64,000 nt of DNA, from assembly GCA_023231475.1 (NCBI GenBank), contig JALJEE010000735.1, positions 62,001 through 126,000 on the forward strand. The letters are read 5' to 3'. This stretch comes from Seison nebaliae (taxonomy: Eukaryota; Rotifera; Pararotatoria; Seisonacea; Seisonidae). Made by a program: the position numbers and the translations under genes. Of this stretch, positions 1 through 9,010 are shown one piece after another. The first letter of the stretch is position 1; each line of letters opens with the position of its first letter. The notes beneath the pieces were generated by a model that was given only the letters and a program-made list of their open reading frames with translations, was not told where the DNA came from and made no database searches.

Positions 1-1
1 A

Positions 2-1249
2 ATATTGAAAGAAATCCAATATGCAAATGTGATCGAATGTTGTGGATTATTGAGATTAATTGTGGATAAGAGACATTCCCGAATTCAATTATATGAATTA
101 GATGTGTTGAATAATTCGATGAATATTTTGTCGATAAGTGATCAATATCCATATCGATATAAAACGGATAAAACTAAAAATATGGAAATAAACAAAATAG
201 TTGGGAAGAATTCGATGATGGATCTTTTAAGAAATGAGGAACATATTCGAATAAAAGAATCATCAATATTACAAAGTGTTATGAGAATTCGATCGAGTTT
301 ATATTCTACCATCAATAATTTATTTGAGGAGAAGAATCGATCTTTCGTTACTACACCAACATTCACGTTAAATAATTGTGAGGGTGGATCCGATTCATTC
401 GCTTTAGCCAATAAACAATTCTTTTCAAATCAAAACATTTTTCTCACAGTCAGTTCTCAATTACATTTGGAATGTTTGGCAAATTCGTTAGGAGATTGTT
501 ATACTGTGGGACGAGTTTTCCGTTCAGAAAAATCATTGACGAGAAAACATCTCGCTGAATTTGATATGTTGGAAATGGAATTTCAAAATATTGATTCGTT
601 ACCCGATTTAATGGAGAAGATCGAAGAGGATTTGAAAGATATAATTCGAAGAGTTATGTTAAAGAAAGAAAAGGATCTGATTAATGCCTTATCTAATTCA
701 TCCGGATCCACAACAGAAAAAATTAAGAATTTAAAAAATTTATTAAATGAACCATTTATTCGATTAAGTTATGAGGAATCCATCAACATATTGAGAGAGA
801 AATGTAAATTATCAATTTCAGTAGGTGATGATATTGGTGGGAAAGAAGAAAAAGAATTATTCAAATATCTTCCATCAAACATCAGTGGAATATTCATTTA
901 TCGATGGCGAAAGGAAATGAAATCATTTTATATGAAATCTTCAGAAGGAAATGGAGAATTCGTTGAAAATGTCGACTTAATTCTAAAGAACGGTGGCGAA
1001 GTAGTTGGAGGAAGTCTGAGAGAAACGAATTATGAACAATTATTGATGAATCTCAATATCGAGAAAATGAAGGAAAAAGAATTGAAGAAATTGTCAATAT
1101 ATTGGTATCTGCAATTAAGACGATGTGGATTAACTAATGTTGGGGGATATGGAATGGGAATTGATCGACTTCTCTTGATATTAACTGGAATGACGACGAT
1201 TCGCGATGTTGTTCCATTTCCTCGCTTTTATAATAATTGTAAAAATTAA
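2..1249 (+). CDS. NARS2: Mitochondrial asparaginyl-tRNA synthetase (5' end outside window)
   Basis: Class II aminoacyl-tRNA synthetase that charges tRNA-Asn, inferred mitochondrial. The frame is open to the left edge, so the true start and N-terminus lie outside; about 415 residues are visible. The first ~50 residues look like the end of the OB-fold anticodon-binding domain. Motif 2 (FRSEKSLTRKHLAEFDMLE, about residues 172-190) and motif 3 (GYGMGIDRLLLILTG, about 381-395, then IRDVVPFPRF) are clear. The C-terminal half matches human NARS2 in order and spacing (VDLI, GGEVVGGSLRE, WYLQLRRCG, PFPRF plus a Cys near the end), which favours NARS2 over DARS2 or the cytosolic enzyme. No intron is visible in this part. 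RFWD3 follows on the same strand 586 bp downstream. A fusion or pseudogene is unlikely because the catalytic motifs are intact. Confidence 0.9.
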   Translation: MLKEIQYANVIECCGLLRLIVDKRHSRIQLYELDVLNNSMNILSISDQYPYRYKTDKTKNMEINKIVGKNSMMDLLRNEEHIRIKESSILQSVMRIRSSLYSTINNLFEEKNRSFVTTPTFTLNNCEGGSDSFALANKQFFSNQNIFLTVSSQLHLECLANSLGDCYTVGRVFRSEKSLTRKHLAEFDMLEMEFQNIDSLPDLMEKIEEDLKDIIRRVMLKKEKDLINALSNSSGSTTEKIKNLKNLLNEPFIRLSYEESINILREKCKLSISVGDDIGGKEEKELFKYLPSNISGIFIYRWRKEMKSFYMKSSEGNGEFVENVDLILKNGGEVVGGSLRETNYEQLLMNLNIEKMKEKELKKLSIYWYLQLRRCGLTNVGGYGMGIDRLLLILTGMTTIRDVVPFPRFYNNCKN

Positions 1250-1835
1250 AATTTATTGTTATAATTAAATAATTATTATATTTAATTGTTTTTTCTGAAT
1301 TTTACAAAAAATTTGAAATTGTAAAATTATTGAAAATTAGTTAATTTTAATTTCGCGAAATTTTAAAAGAAAAAATTTTTTTCAATATTAACTTTTGATG
1401 AATTAAGAATGAATTGAAGGCTTTTATCAATTGAGTTTATGAAAAATATATCAATTAAAAAAAATATCAACATTTCTTTAAATAGTCTACCTTTAGAAAA
1501 TATTTTCAAAAAATCCAGATTCAAAAGTTCTTTAATGTCATTTAATCGAAAATTAGAACATATCGATTAATATAAATATTAAGCTTTACTATTGGATCTA
1601 ATTTTATATTGAAAATAAAATTAATAAATAAAATAAAGAAAAACCATACAATGGCTAAGCTTATTTACTTCGATATTTCCGATAACATAGCATGGTAGAT
1701 ATTGGTTTGTTGAATGAAGCTTACATTTTTGAAACTAAATTCTGCTATTTTCAAGCAGAAGCTAAAAGAGTTTTTCCTTCTCAGAAAACACATTGTGTTA
1801 ACTTTTAAATTTTAAATAGAGAATATTAGATTGAG
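1250..1835. other. Intergenic spacer NARS2-RFWD3
   Basis: AT-rich, with frequent stops in all frames; I see no coding exon. A pyrimidine-rich TTTTTCCTTCTCAG at about 1771-1784 resembles a 3' splice site about 50 nt before the RFWD3 ATG. It could be the acceptor of a 5'-UTR intron or of trans-splicing, but this is only a resemblance. Confidence 0.5.
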
Positions 1836-3950
1836 ATGGACACTTCCGAAGGAGATGTTGAAGATGACAATTCGGAGTCCAACGAAGATATAATAAATTC
1901 ATCGGTCGAAATTCATCGTAGCGCGCGACGGCGACATCATATGGATACGGCTTTCATCTTCCTCAACAATCATCCATTCTCACCATTATCAGGAAAAAAA
2001 AAGAAACGAGAATTTAGAGTCGATTATATTACCTTTCAAGATTACTGCAAGGATCTTGGCAGTGATTATGATGGTGATACTTTCGACGACTATTTGGATT
2101 ATTTGAGTGATCAAGAAAGAAATTCCAGTGATGACAATGATAATGAAAATGAGAATGACAGTTCCGAAGATGATGATACGGATGATGAGGATGATGAAGA
2201 TGAAACGGATGAAGAAAGTGAAAATGAAAAGAACGATAATACAGATGAGAAAATGGTTGATGATAAAAATTTACCGATAAACGATGTGAGTAATGATGGT
2301 AAAAATGTGGTTATAAATGATGATAATAAAAATGTAGATATAAATGATGATGGTAATGATGATATTTCAATTGGAAAAAAAACTGACGACTCAAAATTGA
2401 TTGAAGAGAAAATGGAAAATGAGAAATGTAAAGCGAAACCGGAAGAATGTCCAATATGTTTTCGACCGTTCTCTCCCAACGGACACGCCACTTGTTCGTT
2501 AAGATGTGGTCATGTGTTTGGATATCCATGTGTTGTCAAATTGAAAGATTCGAGTCGATATGGTACGCAATTCAAATGTCCCAATTGTCGTGATCGTTCC
2601 AGTATGTCTGATGTAAGAATGATTTATTTTGGAACACCTCAAATGGAAGTGACAGCAAATGCGACATCAGAAAAAATAAAGAAATTAAAGAATGAAAATA
2701 AAGAATTGAGTTTTGCTTATCATTCTCTACGAAAACAGAAGAATAATATAGAGAGATTGCATGAGAAAGAATTGAATAAGAAGAAAATGATAAAATTTTC
2801 GTTAGATAAGAATATTTGCAAGAATTTCGTCCAATATAAGACGACGATTGATTTGTCAAAAGAAGATTGTGGAGAAGCGAAATTCATTGAATATGACAAA
2901 TATAATTTGGAATTAGTTATCGCACAAGAAATTTTTCCACCAAATGGTATTCCTTTCGATCAGACTTGGGGAGTGAAATGTATCGATTTATTGACGATGG
3001 AACCGACAAGTATCATATCTCTCCATTCGAAAAAGATGATAGATATGCAGATTTGTCCATTGGAACCCGATCAAATTCTCACTATTGGACGTGATTCCAT
3101 TTTTCAAATATTTTCTTCTCAAGAAAGAAACGGAAAAATCTGCGTTATGAATCATGGTCTAAAATCGAAATTTACCTCATGTTGCTGGTCGAGTGTTAAT
3201 GATAATCGTTTTCTAATTGGCGACAAGAATGGATCGATTCATTTATTTGATAAAAAATTCCCACGTCGTCCCATTTCATCATTAAATGTTTGTGATGGTC
3301 CCGTAATGAGAATGATTAATTCTAAAGTTAAAAATGATCATTCTTTTCTCGCAACTTCATTAACAAATGACATTTTTTCAATTGATTCGAACATGATAGA
3401 ATCTGAAAATTTGATTGAAAAGAAAGAGATCGAACAAGGAGAAGAAGAGTATCACAGGAATCGATATGATATCAATTCTACAACATTCCTTGAAGACAAC
3501 ATTTTTTTGGCGTATCGTCCCACAACATCTCGACAATTAAATGATCATATTCAATTTGAATTGATGGAAAGTGATTTACATGGAAATCATTTCAATTATT
3601 CTCTCAATGAGAAACGAATAATATCATCAACTGTTCCTATTAACAGTACAGGAAGATCAAAGTCGACATTAGTCAGAGAATCGAGAACATCACTTGGTAT
3701 TCATGCACATGGTGACGATGGAAATTTCCATATTTCAACATTTAACAGCGATTGTATCGATTATTCTTGGAAGTTTCCAACTCATGGACTTGTCCGCGAT
3801 ATTGGCATAATGCATTCAGATGAAAATATTCTCGAATCGATTATTCCTATAACAAAATCACATTTGTATGTGTATGATTTTCATGATTTGAAACAATGGG
3901 AACATCTTGATTCAACTCACATTCCTAAAACTGAAGACGAAATATTGTGA
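1836..3950 (+). CDS. RFWD3: RFWD3-like RING/WD40 E3 ubiquitin ligase
   Basis: RFWD3 (FANCW in human) ubiquitinates RPA and RAD51 at stalled forks and interstrand crosslinks; this role is known for the family. The 704-residue protein (human 774) has a very acidic Asp/Glu/Ser/Asn-rich segment at about 84-200. A RING finger follows at 205-251: CPIC, LRCGHVFGYPC and CPNC are all present, followed by a MIYF stretch typical of RFWD3. After that come a Lys/Glu-rich coiled coil (about 275-325) and a degenerate WD40-type propeller to the C-terminus. The ATG is fixed by an in-frame TAG at 1827-1829, three codons upstream. The gene is one uninterrupted exon, unlike vertebrate RFWD3. An AATAAA lies 65 nt after the stop. 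The family call rests mainly on the RING-to-coiled-coil junction, since the propeller is too divergent to count blades by eye. Confidence 0.85.
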   Translation: MDTSEGDVEDDNSESNEDIINSSVEIHRSARRRHHMDTAFIFLNNHPFSPLSGKKKKREFRVDYITFQDYCKDLGSDYDGDTFDDYLDYLSDQERNSSDDNDNENENDSSEDDDTDDEDDEDETDEESENEKNDNTDEKMVDDKNLPINDVSNDGKNVVINDDNKNVDINDDGNDDISIGKKTDDSKLIEEKMENEKCKAKPEECPICFRPFSPNGHATCSLRCGHVFGYPCVVKLKDSSRYGTQFKCPNCRDRSSMSDVRMIYFGTPQMEVTANATSEKIKKLKNENKELSFAYHSLRKQKNNIERLHEKELNKKKMIKFSLDKNICKNFVQYKTTIDLSKEDCGEAKFIEYDKYNLELVIAQEIFPPNGIPFDQTWGVKCIDLLTMEPTSIISLHSKKMIDMQICPLEPDQILTIGRDSIFQIFSSQERNGKICVMNHGLKSKFTSCCWSSVNDNRFLIGDKNGSIHLFDKKFPRRPISSLNVCDGPVMRMINSKVKNDHSFLATSLTNDIFSIDSNMIESENLIEKKEIEQGEEEYHRNRYDINSTTFLEDNIFLAYRPTTSRQLNDHIQFELMESDLHGNHFNYSLNEKRIISSTVPINSTGRSKSTLVRESRTSLGIHAHGDDGNFHISTFNSDCIDYSWKFPTHGLVRDIGIMHSDENILESIIPITKSHLYVYDFHDLKQWEHLDSTHIPKTEDEIL

Positions 3951-4014
3951 CAATTTGATTGTATTGACTATTTTGTTTTGAATTGTCAATTACTAATTTT
4001 TCTAATTTCAATCA

Positions 4015-4020
4015 AATAAA
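4015..4020 (+). terminator. Poly(A) signal of RFWD3
   Basis: AATAAA 65 nt downstream of the RFWD3 TGA and before the convergent gene ends at 4137, so the two 3' ends are only about 120 bp apart. Confidence 0.6.
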
Positions 4021-4136
4021 TTTATTACTTAAACTTTTGAAAATATTTCTCATCGTTAAATTTTCATCTATAGTATGGGACTCATTATCATCTAAAGAAA
4101 ATTGGAAAAAAAAGATAATTAAAATTGAGAAATAAA

Positions 4137-4620
4137 TTAACTTTCAGTATTATCATCAGAATCTTCGTAAATTTCTTCAACAATATTTTGATTTTCATTC
4201 TTCAATTCTTGCTCTATAAAATTTATTAATTTATGAAGGGAAATGAAAGAACTTTTCTTTAAATTTCTTTGATGGAAACGAATACCCATAAAAACAATAA
4301 TAGTTATCGCTGTCAAACCGGCAGCAATGTAAATATAAACATTTTTATTTTTTCCATTTGCTTCTTCACTTTATATGAATTGTATTTGATTAATAGAAAA
4401 AATTTCAAACTTCCTTTGTCCTTCTCTTCCGACGTTTGGTTTGTCATTAATTTTGTTGTTTTATCTATTATATTAATCCAAGTAAACGGAAAAGTTGTTG
4501 TTCTACTAGTTGTGGTAGTTGTTGTCGTAGTAGTAGTTGTTGTTGTTGTTCTCGTTGTTGTTGTTCTCGTTGTTGTCGTTGTTGTTGTTGTTGTTGTTGT
4601 CGTTGTTGTTGTTGTTCTCG

Positions 4621-4663
<43 letters not shown>

Positions 4664-6269
4664 CGTTGTTGTTGTTGATTTCGTAGTTGCTAATAAATTA
4701 ATAAACAGTTAACTATTTTATATTTAGCAATTCTCACATTTTTTGTAGGAAAAAAATTCGATGATTAAAAATTTAAAATTGGCATAATCAAGTATAGAAC
4801 TTACTTTTTTAACAACATAGTTAGTCTAATAGATAAATATAAATCGATAATTTAAAGCAGCTGTCTTATTTCTCTCATCTGTACACTCTATATTGAATCA
4901 ACCAATAAATATATTTGTGCAATAACTATTTTGTCTAACAACTGTCACAATTCTCAACTTTCATGGTGAGTGAAGATTTTGGTATAAAACTATAGTCACC
5001 GACCCACAATACAAGAAAGAAGATCAATAACTTGTAGAACTATCCGTAGGAGACGTTTTTGTTGTTGTACTTATCGTAAAAATCGTGACTGGTTTTATTG
5101 TTATCTTGGATGTTGTTGTGGGAACAACGACTGTAGGTGCTTCAGTAATTAGTGTTATATTACCGTTGTTCTCAGTAGTTGCAAGATGTTCAATGACGGT
5201 TGGCCGACTAATACTTTGAATAGGATTTGTCACTTCAGTTGTTAACTGTCCTATAACTGCTGTTGAAGTTACAAATTTTAATGTCGGTTGTAATGGAGAA
5301 TGATTTGTCATATTGGAAATTTCCAAAATTTTAATTTTCTCTGTGATATTTGGTCCGGTTGAATTAATAGAAATATCAATCATTTCGTTATTCTTATTAT
5401 ACGTTAAGTCAATTTGTTCGGTGTCGATCAACTTGGACGTTATCGTTGAATTAGCTAAATAATATGGTTTTGTTCCGGTTTTATTATTTATAATATCCTT
5501 GGATATATTTGATGCTTGTTTAGTTGGTGGGTTATTAATAGATCTATTAACGTATTGTGTTTTTCGTTGCCATTCAATTAAAGCTTCATCTTTCTTCGCT
5601 AAGTATGAATTTTGAGTTTCATCTTAAAAAAATTGATGGAATTGAAAATTTTATAAAATGATTAACCATTCTCTATGTCAGATTCATGCGGTCTATTTGG
5701 TAGATGTAAATATTCATAAACTGCAAAAGATGCATCAGTGGTAGTACTTACATCCACTTCTTTCTTAGTTGATGCGAAAAAATCAATTATATCATTCAAT
5801 TCGTTACTACTTGTAAAGAGAATAATAACGGATCGACATTAGAATAATTCACAGAAACTTGTCATCATATCGACTATCAATAGTCGTCGAAGTAGTTTCT
5901 GTTGTCGTTTTCAAAGTTTCTTTAAGAATACTTGTTGTCTTATTGAGCAATGTTAAATTATTCTGCATGAAGATTCTCGTTAATATTCCCATAAATTCTT
6001 TGCTGTATAAATTTTAAATTATATTGTTATTTCTTAAATTTAAAAAGATAAAACGTTTCGTTGCCAATTTTCATCTTAGGTTTATCGTTCAATTTTTTTC
6101 TTTGCTTCATATCCGAAGAATTTTCCGTTTGAAGAGTTTCGTTATCGGTTAGTATCATATCCAAAAGTAAATTAGTTTCATTTTTAATTAAAGAATTACG
6201 GTAAATAATTGATCGAGGGAAAATATGAGAAATTTTATTCAAAATCAATAAAAATGGAATGAAATTCAT
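4137..6269 (-). CDS. Orphan single-pass membrane protein with Thr-rich stalk (spliced, 6 exons)
   Basis: Not recognised. Exons on the minus strand: 6269-6055, 6002-5859, 5809-5667, 5622-5032, 4689-4411, 4363-4137; the joins are phase-consistent and give 532 aa. Starts with a hydrophobic signal-like N-terminus (MNFIPFLLILN), then an Asn/Thr-rich ectodomain with many N-x-S/T sequons. Next is a stalk of about 60 residues that is nearly pure Thr with a few Arg, encoded by an (ACA/ACG)n microsatellite at 4495-4689. A predicted transmembrane helix (VYIYIAAGLTAITIIVFMGI) is followed by a cytoplasmic tail of about 50 residues ending in an acidic stretch. The design resembles a mucin-like, O-glycosylated type I surface protein. 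It lies head-to-tail behind a second small membrane-protein gene. Introns are 44-52 bp except intron 4 (342 bp). The exon 5/6 join uses a weak acceptor (GTGAAG) and is the least certain. Confidence 0.6.
4495..4689 (-). repeat. Coding (ACA/ACG)n trinucleotide tract, poly-Thr
   Basis: About 65 consecutive codons of the orphan membrane protein, almost all ACA or ACG with interspersed AGA (Arg). It begins right after the 3' splice site at 4690. Tract length is probably polymorphic. Confidence 0.85.
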
Positions 6270-6412
6270 CGATGATTAAAATGGAAATTGTTTCTTTTCA
6301 TCTCAAATTCTATTTATAATCACATATTGATTGACTATGATCTCATTGAAAAGAATGCACTTCAAAAAAGAAATTCAATTCACATATTGAGTATCCAAAT
6401 TATATTGGTTGT

Positions 6413-7368
6413 CTACATATTGATTGTCAAGATTTGGAGTTTCTAAAAAAAGAAATGAAAGAACACATTTCGTCTAGTAGACAATAGGAATATGAATCTA
6501 ACTTACTTTATCTTCTTCGTATTTAACGTAAACATTTTTCATTCCTAAACAAAAGATTTATCATCCATCTAAATTCAAACAATTGTAACTTCGTTTAAGA
6601 CTATGAATCTTGTAAGTTGTTCCAACGATCATTAATACGATCAATAAAAGCATTACACATCCTATAATCACGTAATATTTATCTGTTGTTGAAATTAATA
6701 TGTGCTAATAATTTCCTTTTAGTGACATGTTAACTTTGGCTAGGTTGTTCGCTCATCAAGTTAATAGTTGTCATATTAGACACCGAATCATTCATTTGAT
6801 GAAGGAGATTTAGTGATTCATGTTTCTCTTGAATTATTCTTTTGAATATATTATCTAACAAAACATCTTGTTCAATTTCCTTATTACTGTTGGTTAAAAA
6901 AAATTTTTAAATGAATAAAGTGAAAAGTTTAATGATTAATTAACTCATTCCATATTGTATTGGCGACATTTTCATTTCTTATTCTCGTCGACATTTCCAC
7001 CAATTTACATTTTTTTAATTGACCATTGTTATATTTTATACAATGATTGTATCTATAAGTCAATATACATTCAATTATACAAAACATAAAATAATCGTTA
7101 TTAGAGTATCTCCACCAACAGTCAATACTGAAATTTTCATTTTGTCTCGGCAGATTAAGTTCATTGTCTAACCGGAGAAATTAGGTAATACTTTCTTATA
7201 TTAAACAATTTAACGAAAAGTTTTTGGGATAAAAAAATATGTTTCTTCAATAAGATCTTTGAACATATTTTCCAAATTAGACGATGATAAACTATTGACC
7301 TTCACCTTCAGTAATGAATATTTGTTAATTTGCATAATGGTCAGGAATATAACTAAAATGAAATCCAT
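6413..7368 (-). CDS. Orphan small single-pass membrane protein, Cys-rich ectodomain (spliced, 6 exons)
   Basis: Not recognised. Exons: 7368-7215, 7167-6945, 6886-6735, 6682-6590, 6544-6503, 6444-6413; about 231 aa. The N-terminus is signal-like (MDFILVIFLTIMQ). The ectodomain has a block starting DCWWRYSNNDYFMFC with five cysteines, then a probable helical region, one transmembrane helix (YYVIIGCVMLLLIVLMIVG) and a short basic tail. All joins keep frame. The last intron is ambiguous. A GTTAGA donor gives a tail ending NQYM and a stop at 6413; a canonical GTAAGT four bases upstream gives a different short tail ending at 6400. A TTTTTACAG acceptor-like sequence lies 11 nt before the ATG. The gene is upstream of, and in the same orientation as, the Thr-rich gene. 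Both share signal/ectodomain/single TM/short tail, so distant paralogy is possible but not shown. Confidence 0.55.
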
Positions 7369-7777
7369 TTCCCTTAAACTGTAAAAATTTCCTTAAATTA
7401 CGAATTTAGAACTGAATCCGAGTAAAGCATAATCAATGTTTTTATTCAATTTATAATTTTTAAATTCATTTTTATATTTTTTTTAAATTTAACTTATAAC
7501 TCGGTTTGTTAAATTCCAGTTTTAGCAATCTCCAATAAATTTAAATAAAGAGAAATAAATAATATTTAACGTAATGCGCAGACGAATACAATTATCAATT
7601 GCAAAGTTTGATGTTAAAGATTTAACTTGTTCCAGGGGTTCCATGGGTTCCAGTTCTACTCCTTCCTTCTGTGACGGGAAAAAAACATTTGGTAGACCAA
7701 TAATTTCATATACAGCGTATAAAAAAATACGGTTATGTATTGTAACATTATGTATTGCGTTATAAATTGTGTATATT

Positions 7778-7964
7778 CCCTATCATACAAAATCAGGCTA
7801 AATAACGTCTAATTTTGAGGGTTTAAAAAAATCACTTTATTTAGCGTTTAAATTAAGTGTCTTTAGACCGAAAAGGTGACTAATTAATTATTAACGGTCT
7901 AATTAACCTCTAATTAAATACTCAGATGAGTACTTAAAATCAGACTTGTTTTTGTATGATAGGG
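7778..7964. mobile_element. 187-bp MITE-like element with 15-bp terminal inverted repeats
   Basis: CCCTATCATACAAAA at 7778-7792 is matched by its perfect reverse complement ending at 7964. The interior is AT-rich and non-coding, with GTCTAATT/TTAATTAGAC-type motifs repeated in both orientations. No convincing target-site duplication can be read from the flanks (ATATT on the left, TTATT on the right). It sits directly next to the MULE remnant. A non-autonomous DNA transposon is the simplest reading. Confidence 0.65.
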
Positions 7965-7980
7965 TTATTATGTATGTATT

Positions 7981-8540
7981 GTGTTAGAAAGGAAGAAAGG
8001 TAGTAACCCTCGATGGATCTTTATACTATTTTCAAAGGTTTATAAGGATGGGAGTTCAGTGTACTATTGTGAAGGAAAAAATACAACAACAAAATGTCCA
8101 GGAAAGCTGGACGATCAAATTATACGTTCCCAATCTCAAGTCAACCATTCTCATCTACCTGTTCATGAAAAAATAAGAAATCTAGATTTTCTAACTAAAC
8201 AAATTCTAGATCACGGTATTTTAGAAACTAAACAAACGATGAAAAGTAACATAAATAGAGTGCGACAGAAGGTAAATAAAAACACAATATATGAAAACTT
8301 GAAGACCAAATGATTGGAAGATGTAACAATAATATGGAATATCGCTGATATCGAAGAACGCCGAGAGAAAGCGGCTGAATGGTTTTGCGATGGCACTTTC
8401 AAAACCTGGACTATAGTAACACTCCAATTCTCATCCTAATGAAGAACAGAAGTCACCTACCAAGCAGTTATCCAACAAATGAAGGAAACCAAGGAATCGT
8501 CACCAAATATCATATATATCACCCATAGTATTGAAGGGTA
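7981..8540 (+). pseudogene. Decayed FLYWCH zinc finger / MULE transposase fragment
   Basis: The first part reads KKGSNPRWIF, YKDGSSVYYC, KCPGKL and NHSH, the Cys-x-Cys-x-His-x-His layout of a FLYWCH finger. After an in-frame TGA at 8311 the same frame continues with EEREKAAEWFCDGTFKTW, the start of a MULE transposase catalytic domain. A frame change follows near 8425, with PILILMKNRSHLPSSYP resembling the next MULE block, and then several stops. So there is at least one nonsense mutation and one frameshift, and no complete transposase. FLYWCH-MULE fusions are common transposon proteins in invertebrates. Confidence 0.65.
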
Positions 8541-8675
8541 TGTTAAAATACTGATCGATTATGTAAGAAGTTTGTGTTAGAAATATGAGAAGTGTGGAAG
8601 TTAGATTCGGTAATTTTGTCGGTGCTAAAAAAAACTTTTGTCAAAATGCTTTGCATAATTTGTGACGAATATGAT

Positions 8676-9010
8676 CTAACGAGTTTGATGAAAGACCTCG
8701 AAAATCGATTGTTGAACCAAGAAAGATGGTGGAACTTTGGGAGTAATAGTCGAGAAAGATTGTGGGCCGGTTGATAACCGGCAACATTTGGACGGATTGA
8801 TGGAAAGTTTCCATTGGAAACACCTCGTGAGGAGAAAAGATAATCGTTGATATAATAATTTTAGTCCGCGGGGAGAACGATCATCAATATTGTCGTCTGC
8901 GTAAGTCATGGCTTGTGGGAACGAATTGCTTCGTTCATGTGGATGTCACATGATTCGTTCATCGATGACTAACCCAACAAAATAGGGACCAAGAATTAAG
9001 ACACAATAGA
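8676..9010 (-). pseudogene. Non-LTR retrotransposon reverse-transcriptase fragment
   Basis: On the minus strand a short open stretch reads TYADDNI, followed by a segment with L and W spacing and then LSINPSKC. This is the YADD catalytic box and the downstream N-P-S-K motif of jockey/RTE/CR1-type reverse transcriptases. Upstream, at about 8930-9010, remnants of the preceding box (a VPILL-like match to GPLLF) are broken by stops. No endonuclease, RNase H or 3' tail is visible. It is a dead fragment in opposite orientation to the neighbouring MULE remnant. Confidence 0.65.

Noticed and set aside
2111-2491. 126-codon Ser-rich minus-strand frame
   Set aside because: Antisense of the acidic Asp/Glu region and RING of RFWD3; no independent support.
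4269-4712. 147-codon plus-strand frame that is mostly poly-Val
   Set aside because: Antisense shadow of the (ACA/ACG)n poly-Thr exon of the minus-strand membrane-protein gene.
6445-6502. Canonical GTAAGT donor at the last intron of the Cys-rich membrane gene
   Set aside because: Possible, but a GTTAGA four bases later also keeps an open frame and matches every other donor; left as ambiguous rather than counted either way.
7574-7765. 63-codon frame left of the MITE
   Set aside because: Could be part of the same transposon remnant, but no motif was recognised and it is cut by the MITE.
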